From positions 4,774,001 through 4,838,000 of the forward strand of contig NZ_WNWM01000002.1 in assembly GCF_009727155.1 (NCBI RefSeq): a stretch of DNA of 64,000 bases. The letters are read 5' to 3'. The stretch comes from Pseudoduganella dura (GTDB taxonomy: Bacteria; Pseudomonadota; Gammaproteobacteria; Burkholderiales; Burkholderiaceae_D). A model generated the notes under the pieces. That model searched no databases. It worked only from the letters and a program-made list of their open reading frames with translations, and was not told the origin of the DNA. Shown one piece after another: positions 30,174-37,851 of the stretch (position 1 is the first letter of the stretch; the number at the start of each line of letters is the position of its first letter). The translations under genes and the position numbers were made by a program.

Positions 30174-31407
30174 AATCCTGATCGTCGGTGCCGGCCCCGC
30201 CGGTTCCGTGGCCGCCGCGCTGTTGCGCAGGCAGGGCCGCCAGGTGCTCGTGATCGAGCGCGAACAGTTCCCCCGCTTTTCGATCGGCGAGAGCCTGCTG
30301 CCGCAGAGCATGCAGTACCTCGAAGAGGCGGGCATGCTGCGCGCCGTCGTCGAGGCGGGCTTCCAGTTCAAGAACGGCGCCGCCTTCATGAAGGATGGCG
30401 TGTACACGGACTTCGATTTCCGCGACAAGCACTCGGATGGCTGGGGCACCACCTACCAGGTGCAGCGTGCCGACTTCGACCACCTGCTGGCGAAAGAGGC
30501 TGAAAAGCAGGGCGCGGAGATCCGCTTCCGCCACGAAGTGCTGAACATCGAGCTGGGCCGGCCGGGCGGGCGCTCGCTCGTCACCGTCAGGAATCCCGAG
30601 GGGGACGAATACCAGGTCGACGCCGGCTTCATCCTCGATGCCAGCGGTTTCGGCCGCATCCTGCCGCGGCTGCTGAAGCTGGAAACGCCGTCGAACTTCC
30701 CGGTGCGCGGCGCGATCTTCACCCACGTGGCCGACGGTATCGCTCCCGCCACGGGATCCGGAGCGGGATTCGACCGCAGCAAGATCCGCGTCACCGTGCA
30801 CCCGAAGCACAACAATGTATGGTTCTGGACCATTCCGTTCGCCGGCGGCCGCTGCTCGCTGGGCGTCGTCGCGGAAACGTCGTTCCTGGAGCAATACCAG
30901 GGTTCGCCCACCGAGCGGCTGCAGATGATCGTGGCCGAGGAGCCGTCGCTGGCAGCGCTGCTGGAAAACGCCGCGTGGGATACCCCGGCGCGCCAGATCA
31001 CCGGCTATTCGGCCAACGTCGACCGGCTGTGGGGCGAAGGCTACGCGCTGCTGGGCAATGCCGGCGAATTCCTCGACCCGGTGTTCTCGTCGGGCGTGAC
31101 GATCGCCGTGCGCTCGGCGAGCCTGGCCGCCGCTGCGCTGAAACGCCAGTTCGACGGCGAGACGGTGGACTGGCAGGCGGACTACGGCGTGCCGCTGCGG
31201 CGCGGCGTGGACACGTTCCGCGCCTTCGTCGAGTCGTGGTACAGGGGCGGCTTCCAGACCATCATCTTCCACCAGCGCCAGCAGCCGGAAATCCGCCGGA
31301 TGATCTCGGCGATCCTGGCCGGCTATGCATGGGACCGGTCGAATCCGTATGTGAAGGACACCGCGCGGCGGCTCGCGGCGCTGGAGGCGGCGTGCGAACT
31401 GTCCTGA
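30148..31407 (+). CDS. Flavin-dependent halogenase/oxidoreductase-like protein
   Basis: FAD protein of 419 residues. The N-terminal dinucleotide fold reads ILIVGAGPAGSVAAALL, and GYALLGNAGEFLDPVFSSG binds the FAD ribityl part. The sequence VWFWTIPF fits the WxWxIP motif that marks flavin-dependent halogenases and blocks monooxygenase activity. Xanthomonadin, an APE relative, is brominated, so halogenation of the aryl ring is plausible. No separate flavin reductase is seen nearby. A desaturase or hydroxylase role cannot be excluded. The gene overlaps the exporter by 26 nt. Confidence 0.75.
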   Translation: MQKQLESAEILIVGAGPAGSVAAALLRRQGRQVLVIEREQFPRFSIGESLLPQSMQYLEEAGMLRAVVEAGFQFKNGAAFMKDGVYTDFDFRDKHSDGWGTTYQVQRADFDHLLAKEAEKQGAEIRFRHEVLNIELGRPGGRSLVTVRNPEGDEYQVDAGFILDASGFGRILPRLLKLETPSNFPVRGAIFTHVADGIAPATGSGAGFDRSKIRVTVHPKHNNVWFWTIPFAGGRCSLGVVAETSFLEQYQGSPTERLQMIVAEEPSLAALLENAAWDTPARQITGYSANVDRLWGEGYALLGNAGEFLDPVFSSGVTIAVRSASLAAAALKRQFDGETVDWQADYGVPLRRGVDTFRAFVESWYRGGFQTIIFHQRQQPEIRRMISAILAGYAWDRSNPYVKDTARRLAALEAACELS

Positions 31408-32000
31408 CTTCGCGCATGCGCGCCGCGCTGCCCGCCGCGCTGTCCGCCGCACTTCCCGCGGTACTGTCCAGCGTCGCACTTGCCGCCATGCTGGCCGGTT
31501 GCGCCTCGGCGCCGCCGTCGCCGGCCCGGCTGGGCCTGAAGCTGGCGCCGGCGGCGCTGGGCCAGTCGATCAGCGTGCAGCAGCACCTGAAGGTGGAGCG
31601 CGCCGGCCGCATCGACGACATGGACGTGGCGCTGCAGGTCGAACCCGAGGCGATCGACATGGTCGGCCTGGCGTTCGGCCAGCGCGTGCTGTCGGTGCAT
31701 TACGACGGCAAGGCCGTGAAGGAATGGCGCCACGCGATGCTGCCGCGCCAGGTGCGAGCCGAAGACGTGCTCGAAGACATGCAGCTCACGCTGTGGCCGG
31801 TCGAAGCGGTGGCGCAGGCGCTGCCGGAGGGCTGGCGCATCGCCGAGGACGGGCTGCAGCGCACGCTGTACCTGAAGGACGAACCGATCATGCGGATCGC
31901 CTACAGCGGCAAGCCGCGCTGGAGCGGCACGGTCGTGCTGGAAAACCTGCGGTATAAATACCGGTTGACGATCCAGTTCGCCCCGACCGAATCGCAGTAA
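31392..32000 (+). CDS. DUF3261-type lipoprotein
   Basis: Lipoprotein of 202 residues with a long Ala/Leu-rich signal region and lipobox MLAGC (Cys near 37), then a domain of the DUF3261 type commonly encoded in APE clusters. Function is unknown; an outer-membrane receiving role for the pigment, by analogy with LolB, is possible. The GTG at 31392 has GGAGG 4 nt upstream and overlaps the flavoprotein gene; an in-frame ATG at 31416 lacks a ribosome site. The next gene follows after 39 nt. Confidence 0.75.
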   Translation: MRTVLTSRMRAALPAALSAALPAVLSSVALAAMLAGCASAPPSPARLGLKLAPAALGQSISVQQHLKVERAGRIDDMDVALQVEPEAIDMVGLAFGQRVLSVHYDGKAVKEWRHAMLPRQVRAEDVLEDMQLTLWPVEAVAQALPEGWRIAEDGLQRTLYLKDEPIMRIAYSGKPRWSGTVVLENLRYKYRLTIQFAPTESQ

Positions 32001-32039
32001 TGTCGAACACAGTAAAGCAACAGTGAAGCCAAGAGTGCA

Positions 32040-33719
32040 ATGAACGTCTACCTGAACGAATGCGGCATCGTGTGCGCGCTGGGATCCTGCCTCGAGGAGG
32101 TGCGGGCGAACCTGTTCGCCGGCCGCTCCGGCGTGCTGCCCACGGCGGACTGCTCGCCCGGGCGCGAGCTGCCGCTGGGCCAGGTACGCGGGGCACTGCC
32201 TTCGGTGGCGCACCTGCCGCCGGCGCAGCGCAGCCGCAACAACGCGCTGGCGCTGGCCGCGCTGGCGCAGATCCGCCCGGCGGTCGACGCGGCCGTGGCG
32301 CGCTTCGGCGCGCACCGGGTGGGCGTCGTCGTCGGTACCAGCACGTCCGGCATCGCCGAAACGGAGCGCGCGCTGATGCACCGCGCCGCGCACGGCGAAC
32401 TGGCCCCGGGTTTCCATTACGGCCAGCAGGAAATGGGTTCGCCGGCCGCGATGCTGGCCGACGAGCTCGGGCTCGAAGGGCCTGCCTACGCGCATTCGAG
32501 CGCCTGTTCGTCGAGCGCCAAGGCGATGGCCAGCGCCGCCCGGCTGATCCGCATGGGCCTGTGCGACGCGGTGCTGACCGGCGGCGTCGATTCGCTGTGC
32601 GCCTTCACAGTGGCCGGCTTCTCGGCGCTGGAATCGGTCAGCGCCGAGCGCTGCAACCCGATGAGCGCGAACCGGCACGGCATCAATATCGGCGAGGGCG
32701 CCGCGCTGTTCCTGCTCACGCGAGAACCGGCGGCGGTGGCGCTGGCCGGCTGGGGCGAATCGTCGGACGGACACCACATGTCGGCGCCGGACCCTGCGGG
32801 CGAGGGCGCGCGCATCGCCATGACCGAGGCGCTGCGCCGCGCCGGCCTGCGGCCGGCCGATATCGACTATATCAACATGCACGGCACGGCCACGCAGCAG
32901 AACGATGCGATGGAATCGAAGGTCATCGCCGGCCTGTTCGGCTGCGAAGTGGCGGTCAGCTCGACAAAGCCGATTACCGGCCACACGCTGGGCGCGGCGG
33001 CGGCCGTGGAGGCTGCGCTGTGCTGGCTGGCGCTGCAACCCGGCAATGGGCAGGGCGCATTGCCGCCGCATCTGTGGGACGGCGCCGCCGACGCCGCGCT
33101 GCCGGCGCTGAACCTGGTGCCGGCCGGCGGCACGCTGGGCCGGCCGCTGCGCCATGCGATGAGCACGTCGTTCGCGTTCGGCGGTTCGAACGCGGTACTG
33201 GTGTTGAGCAGCACCGGATCGGCGGGGGCGGAACCGATGGCTGAAACGGCGGCGGCCCTTCCACCGGCTGCCGTGCCCATTGCCGATCTGTTGCCGCATT
33301 CCGGCCGCATGGTGCTGCTCGATACCGTCGTCAGCGCCGGCAACGACGACCTGTGCACCGAAGTGACGATCCGCCCGGACAGCATGTTCTGCGACGGCGC
33401 TGCCGTCGGCGCCTGGGTCGGCATCGAATACATGGCGCAGGCGATCGCCGCGCACGCCGGCTGGCTGGCGCGGCAGCGGGGCGACGCCGTCAAGGTGGGC
33501 TTCCTGCTGGGATCGCGCAAATACGAGGCGAGCGTGCCCGCGTTCCCGGCCGGCAGCGTGCTGCGCGTGCATGCGCACCGCGTGCTGCAGGGCGATAACG
33601 GCCTGGGGGCGTTCGAATGCCGGATCGACAGCGAGGGCGGCACCGTGGCCACGGCGACCGTGACGGTGTACCAGCCCGACAATGTCAACGAGTTTCTTCA
33701 AGGTGGAATAGCAGGATGA
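32040..33719 (+). CDS. Fusion of ketosynthase and hotdog dehydratase (ApeO-ApeP-like)
   Basis: Protein of 559 residues. Residues 1-395 form a beta-ketoacyl-ACP synthase with the catalytic triad in SSACSSSAKAM (Cys), NMHGTATQQND (His) and ITGHTLGAAAAVEA (His). Residues 415-555 form a FabZ-like dehydratase (ADLLPHSGRMVLLD, GIEYMAQAIAAHAGW). APE systems normally have ApeO and ApeP as separate proteins; there is no stop or frame break between the two parts here. The ketosynthase should pair with the chain-length factor at the start of the operon. It ends in an overlap with the ketoreductase start. Confidence 0.92.
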   Translation: MNVYLNECGIVCALGSCLEEVRANLFAGRSGVLPTADCSPGRELPLGQVRGALPSVAHLPPAQRSRNNALALAALAQIRPAVDAAVARFGAHRVGVVVGTSTSGIAETERALMHRAAHGELAPGFHYGQQEMGSPAAMLADELGLEGPAYAHSSACSSSAKAMASAARLIRMGLCDAVLTGGVDSLCAFTVAGFSALESVSAERCNPMSANRHGINIGEGAALFLLTREPAAVALAGWGESSDGHHMSAPDPAGEGARIAMTEALRRAGLRPADIDYINMHGTATQQNDAMESKVIAGLFGCEVAVSSTKPITGHTLGAAAAVEAALCWLALQPGNGQGALPPHLWDGAADAALPALNLVPAGGTLGRPLRHAMSTSFAFGGSNAVLVLSSTGSAGAEPMAETAAALPPAAVPIADLLPHSGRMVLLDTVVSAGNDDLCTEVTIRPDSMFCDGAAVGAWVGIEYMAQAIAAHAGWLARQRGDAVKVGFLLGSRKYEASVPAFPAGSVLRVHAHRVLQGDNGLGAFECRIDSEGGTVATATVTVYQPDNVNEFLQGGIAG

Positions 33720-34465
33720 GCAAGGTTAAACTTCAAAACAGGGCCATGAGCGTGCTGGTCACGGGATCGTCGCGCGGCATCGGCAAGGCCGTCGCGCTGC
33801 GCCTGGCACGCGACGGCTACGACGTGGTGCTGCATTGCCGCAGCGGGCGTGCCGAAGCGGAAATCGTGGCGGCGCAGATCGTCGAAATGGGTCGGGCTGC
33901 CCGGGTGCTGCAGTTCGACGTGAGCGACCGCGCCGCGACCGCCGCGGCGCTCGAAGCGGATATCGCCGAACACGGTTGCTACTACGGCGTCGTCACGAAC
34001 GCCGGCATCGCGCGCGACAATGCGTTTCCGGCGATGTCCGGCGAGGATTGGGACCTGGTGCTGCGCACCAACCTGGACGGCTTCTATAACGTGCTGAACC
34101 CGCTGGTGATGCCGCTGGTACAGCGCCGCAAACCAGGCCGCATCGTCACGCTGGCTTCCGTGTCCGGCCTGGTCGGCAACCGCGGCCAGGTCAACTACAG
34201 CGCCGCCAAGGCCGGCATCATCGGCGCCACCAAGGCGCTGGCGCTGGAACTGGCCAAGCGCGCGATCACCGTGAACTGCGTGGCGCCCGGCCTGATCGAA
34301 ACCGACATGACAAGCGAGGTGCCGATGGAAGAAGCACTGAAGATGATTCCGGCGCGCCGCATCGGCAAGCCGGAAGAGGTGGCCGCGGCCGTCAGCTTCC
34401 TGATGGGCGAGGACGCCGCCTACATCACGCGGCAGGTCATTTCCGTCAACGGCGGCCTGGCATGA
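33716..34465 (+). CDS. FabG-like 3-ketoacyl-ACP reductase (ApeQ-like)
   Basis: Short-chain dehydrogenase of 249 residues with the NADP site TGSSRGIGKAVAL, NAGIARDN, and the catalytic Ser-Tyr-Lys set (LASVSGLVGNRGQVNYSAAK). It should reduce the beta-keto group in each elongation cycle before the dehydratases form the conjugated double bond. It overlaps the KS-dehydratase stop by 4 nt and shares ATGA with the next ketosynthase gene. Confidence 0.94.
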   Translation: MSKVKLQNRAMSVLVTGSSRGIGKAVALRLARDGYDVVLHCRSGRAEAEIVAAQIVEMGRAARVLQFDVSDRAATAAALEADIAEHGCYYGVVTNAGIARDNAFPAMSGEDWDLVLRTNLDGFYNVLNPLVMPLVQRRKPGRIVTLASVSGLVGNRGQVNYSAAKAGIIGATKALALELAKRAITVNCVAPGLIETDMTSEVPMEEALKMIPARRIGKPEEVAAAVSFLMGEDAAYITRQVISVNGGLA

Positions 34466-35688
34466 GCCGCCGCGTCGTCGTCACCGGCATGGCCGGCATC
34501 AGCCCGATCGGCAACGACTGGGCCGCGGTGCGCCAGCGGCTGGGCGAATACCGCAATGCGATCGTGCGCATGGAAGACTGGGCCAACTACGATGGCCTGA
34601 ACACCAACCTGGGCGCGCCCGCCGCGCCGTTCGAACTGTCCGCGCGCTACAACCGCAAGACCACGCGCAGCATGGGCCGCGTGGCGCTGATGGCCACGCG
34701 CGCCAGCGAACTGGCGTTGCTCGATGCGGGCCTGCTCGACCATCCACTGCTCACTTCCGGCCGGATGGGTGTGTCGTTCGGCTCGTCGGCCGGCACGCCG
34801 AGCGCCATCGGCGACTTCGGCCGCATGATGGAAGACCGCACGACGAAGGGCATCAACGCCACCACCTACATCAAGATGATGGCGCATACCGCGCCCGTCA
34901 ATATCGGCGTGTTCTTCGGCATGACGGGGCGGGTGTACACCACGTCGTCCGCCTGTACGTCGGGCAGCCAGGGCATCGGCTATGCCTACGAGGCGATCAA
35001 GAGCGGTTCGCAGACGGCGATGCTGGCCGGCGGCGCCGAGGAACTCGATGCCACCGAAGCGGCCGTGTTCGACACGCTGTTCGCGACCAGCACGCGCAAC
35101 GATGCGCCGCACACGTCGCCGCGGCCGTTCGATGCCGGCCGCGACGGCCTCGTGATCGGCGAGGGCGCCGGCGCGCTGGTGCTGGAAGAGCGCGAACATG
35201 CGCTGGCGCGCGGTGCCGCGATCCATGCCGAACTGGTGGGCTTCGGCACCAACAGCGACGGCGTGCACGTGACGCAGCCGAATGCGGAAACGATGAAGAC
35301 GGCGATGCTGCTGGCGCTGGAGGATGCCGGACTGGCACCTTCCGCGATCGGCTACGTCAACGCGCACGGCACCGGCACCGCGCAGGGCGACGTGGCCGAG
35401 TCGAACGCCACGCTACAGGTGTTCGGCACCGGCGTGCCGGTCAGTTCCCTGAAAAGCTACATGGGCCACACGCTTGGCGCCTGCGGCGCGCTGGAAGCCT
35501 GGATCAGCATCGAGATGATGCGCGAAGGCTGGTTCGCCCCCACGATCAACCTCGATGCGGTGGACCCGCAGTGCGCACCGCTCGACTTCATCGCCGGCGA
35601 AGGCCGCGCACTGCGGTGCGAATACGTAATGTCGAACAACTTCGCGTTCGGCGGCATCAACACGTCGCTGATCTTCAAGCGCGTCTGA
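34462..35688 (+). CDS. Beta-ketoacyl-ACP synthase (ApeR-like)
   Basis: Complete ketosynthase of 408 residues with catalytic Cys in TTSSACTSGSQG, His in NAHGTGTAQGD and His in SYMGHTLGACGALE. In characterised APE clusters ApeR is the second active ketosynthase, probably carrying out the early condensation with the aryl starter. The start overlaps the ketoreductase stop by 4 nt. Confidence 0.93.
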   Translation: MSRRVVVTGMAGISPIGNDWAAVRQRLGEYRNAIVRMEDWANYDGLNTNLGAPAAPFELSARYNRKTTRSMGRVALMATRASELALLDAGLLDHPLLTSGRMGVSFGSSAGTPSAIGDFGRMMEDRTTKGINATTYIKMMAHTAPVNIGVFFGMTGRVYTTSSACTSGSQGIGYAYEAIKSGSQTAMLAGGAEELDATEAAVFDTLFATSTRNDAPHTSPRPFDAGRDGLVIGEGAGALVLEEREHALARGAAIHAELVGFGTNSDGVHVTQPNAETMKTAMLLALEDAGLAPSAIGYVNAHGTGTAQGDVAESNATLQVFGTGVPVSSLKSYMGHTLGACGALEAWISIEMMREGWFAPTINLDAVDPQCAPLDFIAGEGRALRCEYVMSNNFAFGGINTSLIFKRV

Positions 35689-35689
35689 C

Positions 35690-35711
35690 CGGCCTGCCCG
35701 CGGGCAGGCCG
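35690..35711 (+). repeat. Perfect 22-nt palindrome between the last ketosynthase and the next gene
   Basis: CGGCCTGCCCG at 35690-35700 is followed directly by its reverse complement to 35711. It starts one nt after the ketosynthase stop. No T run follows, so it is more likely an mRNA stabilising or attenuating hairpin within the operon than a full terminator. Confidence 0.6.
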
Positions 35712-35758
35712 CCGATGGATTCACGAGCAGATTTAACCACCAAAGCAAAGGAAGAAAA

Positions 35759-36205
35759 ATGAAAAAAGCGATGTTGATGTTGGTTCTGACGGCCGCCTCG
35801 GGTGCCGCCACCCTGCCGGCCACCGCGGCGGACCGCGCAATGATGGTACCGATCGCGAACGCGCTGGCCGTCAACGATGCGCAAGGGCGCCTGGGCGACA
35901 CGGTGAAGTTCTACTTCGGCGACCAGAAAACCCCGAAAGTGCAGTCGAAGATCACGTCGGACAGCACCAGCCAGAAGACCAACAGCGTGGGCAAGAGCCC
36001 CGAGGAAGCGTGCCACTGGGCCTTCCTGTCGGCGATGCTGGCGCTGAAGAAGAAGGCCGAGTCGGTGGGCGCGAATGCCGTGGTCAATATCGTCAGCAAC
36101 TACAAGCACAAGGAAATGTCGAGCCAGACGGAATTCGAATGCCATGACGGCAATATCGTCAGCGGCGTGGCGTTCAAGGCCGATTTCGTCAAGCTGGCCG
36201 AGTAA
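35759..36205 (+). CDS. Exported APE-cluster protein often misnamed excinuclease subunit
   Basis: Exported protein of 148 residues with a signal peptide (KKAMLMLVLTAASGAATLPATAA) and a conserved core including CHWAFLSAMLALKKKAESVGANAVVNIVSNYK. Relatives in many APE clusters are annotated as excinuclease ATPase subunit, but there is no P-loop or zinc finger and the signal peptide rules out a DNA repair role. Two cysteines (in EEACHWAF and EFECHDG) may pair in the periplasm. Function is unknown. A good ribosome site AAGGAAG precedes the ATG. Confidence 0.8.
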   Translation: MKKAMLMLVLTAASGAATLPATAADRAMMVPIANALAVNDAQGRLGDTVKFYFGDQKTPKVQSKITSDSTSQKTNSVGKSPEEACHWAFLSAMLALKKKAESVGANAVVNIVSNYKHKEMSSQTEFECHDGNIVSGVAFKADFVKLAE

Positions 36206-36206
36206 C

Positions 36207-36803
36207 GTGGCGGCGGCCGCGCACCTCTGGCTGGCCCGGACGGACGGGCTGGATGAAGCGCGGCTGGCGCACTACGGGCGCTGGCTCGGCCCCGGCGAGC
36301 GCGAGCGCACCTTCGTGCGCGAAGCGCGCCGGCGCCAGTTCATCGCCGCGCGCGCGCTGCTGCGCATCGGCGTGGCGGCGCTGCTGGATGTGCCGGCGGA
36401 GGCGGTGGAACTGGGCGGGGCGCCGGGGCGGGCTCCGTGGCTTGTGACACCCGGTGTGCCGCTGCCCGGCCTGTCGGTGTCGCACAGCGGCCACTGGGTG
36501 GCCTGCGCGCTGAGCACCGGCACGGCGCTGGGCGTGGATATCGAAATGAAGGAAGCCTCGCGCGACATCGACGCGCTGGCGGCGCACGCGTTCGACGGCG
36601 CCACGTGCGCGCGGCTGGCGGCGCTGCCGGCGGCTGAACGGCTCGATGCGTTCTACCGGACGTGGAGCCGGCAGGAGGCGCGGATCAAGCTGGGGGTGGA
36701 GGCAGCGGAATGCATTGAAGTGGCGCATCCGGAATTGTCGGTGGTGGTGTGCACTGCGGCGAAGCTGGCAGTGCCGCTGGGGGTGGAGGTTGTATGCCTC
36801 TGA
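36207..36803 (+). CDS. 4'-phosphopantetheinyl transferase (Sfp type)
   Basis: Enzyme of 198 residues that transfers phosphopantetheine from CoA to the Ser of carrier proteins. The family pattern is present: SVSHSGHWVACAL, GVDIEMK (Mg-binding Asp and Glu) and WSRQEARIK in place of the usual W-x-x-K-E-A. It is the last gene of the cluster and should activate the two carrier proteins. GTG at 36207 starts one nt after the previous stop, with no strong ribosome site, which suggests coupled translation. Confidence 0.9.
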   Translation: MAAAAHLWLARTDGLDEARLAHYGRWLGPGERERTFVREARRRQFIAARALLRIGVAALLDVPAEAVELGGAPGRAPWLVTPGVPLPGLSVSHSGHWVACALSTGTALGVDIEMKEASRDIDALAAHAFDGATCARLAALPAAERLDAFYRTWSRQEARIKLGVEAAECIEVAHPELSVVVCTAAKLAVPLGVEVVCL

Positions 36804-36811
36804 GGAAAACC

Positions 36812-36862
36812 GGTGCCAGACACTTTTTCCAGATGAATCACCCGGAAAAGGTGTCTGACACC
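36812..36862. repeat. GGTGTCAGACACC-type inverted repeat at the end of the APE operon
   Basis: A 19-nt arm beginning GGTGCCAGACAC (36812-36830) and its near-perfect inverse ending GGTGTCTGACACC (36844-36862) enclose a 13-nt loop; 17 of 19 positions pair. It lies 9 nt after the last APE stop and 24 nt before the convergent deacetylase stop, so it may end transcription from both sides although no T run is present. Confidence 0.75.
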
Positions 36863-36885
36863 AAGGCAGCGCCGACGGTAACGGG

Positions 36886-37770
36886 TTATTGCCATAGCCA
36901 GTTCCACAGCCCCGGCAGCTGCGGATGTTCGGCGGCGCTGCGTACGGTGCTGGCGAGCGCGGCGCGTTCGAGCGCGCCGCCGTCGTCGTAGAACGGCTTG
37001 CCTGCGACGGGGATGTCGAGTTCGCGGGCGACGTCGAGCAGGATTTGCAGGTAGACCTCGAGGTTGCGCGCCGTGTAGCTGTTCACGTCGTGGAAGGTGA
37101 CGACGACCGGCGTGGCGCCGTCGACCATGTGCATGGCGCCGGCGGCCCAGCGCTTGCGGGTTTCCGCCAGCATCCTGAGCATGTTGGAGCGCTTGTGCCA
37201 GCTGAAGTTGACGCCCCAGATCTTGCCGTCGTTGGCGTTCAGGTCGGTCAGCAGCATGTGCAGGCCGTGGCGGTGGTAGCCGTCCAGCGTGGCGGCATCG
37301 TAGGCCCAGAACGGCGGGCGCACGAGCATGGGCGCGCGGCCGGTCAGCGTGCGCAGGTCGTCCACGCCGCGGCCGAGCGTCGCGTCGAGTTCCTCCGCGC
37401 TCATGAAGCGGTGGTTCGCATGCGTGGCGGTGGCCGAATGCAGCGCGACGACATGGCCGGCCTCGTGCTCGCGCCGGATCAGCGCGCGGCCGATGGCCGT
37501 GCCGCCGCCGTGCCAGTGGCGCGTCTGCGTGAAGAAGACGGCCTTGATGCCGTCCTGCACGGCGTTGCGGGCCAGCGTGTCGAGCACGCGCACGGTGGCG
37601 TTGTCGCCGCTCGAACCGCTCGGGCCGTCGTCGAAGGTGAGCAGGAATCGTATGGGAGCCGGCGCGGCCGGTGCGGGGCCTGGTGCCGATGCGCCCGCCC
37701 CTTCCTGCGCGGCATGCGCAAGGTGCGTGGCCGCGGCGAGCAACAGGCAGAAAAGTAGTCGGAACGGCAC
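36886..37770 (-). CDS. Exported polysaccharide deacetylase (NodB-like)
   Basis: Protein of 294 residues with a signal peptide (about 1-20) and a NodB-type deacetylase domain. The catalytic TFDDGP (D47, D48) and the metal-binding region HSATATHANH are present; the histidines are spaced wider than the usual H-x3-H. Later motifs are VRPPFWAYD and VVTFHDVNSYT. It would remove acetyl groups from a cell-wall or secreted glycan. A GTG start with CGAGG upstream is used. It is convergent with the APE operon and probably independent of it. Confidence 0.88.
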   Translation of the reverse strand: MPFRLLFCLLLAAATHLAHAAQEGAGASAPGPAPAAPAPIRFLLTFDDGPSGSSGDNATVRVLDTLARNAVQDGIKAVFFTQTRHWHGGGTAIGRALIRREHEAGHVVALHSATATHANHRFMSAEELDATLGRGVDDLRTLTGRAPMLVRPPFWAYDAATLDGYHRHGLHMLLTDLNANDGKIWGVNFSWHKRSNMLRMLAETRKRWAAGAMHMVDGATPVVVTFHDVNSYTARNLEVYLQILLDVARELDIPVAGKPFYDDGGALERAALASTVRSAAEHPQLPGLWNWLWQ

Positions 37771-37851
37771 GTGAAGCCTCGTGAGAAATTCGGGGCTGCA
37801 TTATAAATTGGTGACAGCGGGTGCGCCCGCAAGAAATTTGAGGAAAATTGT

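Larger units (their letters stand above)
19104..36803 (+). other. Aryl polyene (APE)/flexirubin-type biosynthetic gene cluster
   Basis: Seventeen co-directional genes with tight spacing or overlaps encode a type II polyketide-like system: two acyl carrier proteins, a chain-length-factor-like ketosynthase, a KS-dehydratase fusion, a second KS, a ketoreductase, an adenylation-dehydratase fusion, an aromatic ammonia-lyase, two acyltransferases, a glycosyltransferase, a thioesterase, LolA-like and MMPL export proteins, a halogenase-like flavoprotein, lipoproteins and a phosphopantetheinyl transferase. This combination is diagnostic of APE clusters such as the ape genes of E. coli CFT073 and Xenorhabdus. 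The product is expected to be a yellow outer-membrane aryl polyene lipid that protects against oxidative stress. Confidence 0.93.

Noticed and set aside
27900..30452. An 850-codon minus-strand frame opposite the MMPL exporter
   Set aside because: Composition is typical antisense of a GC-rich membrane protein gene and no motif is seen; the plus-strand MMPL gene explains the region.
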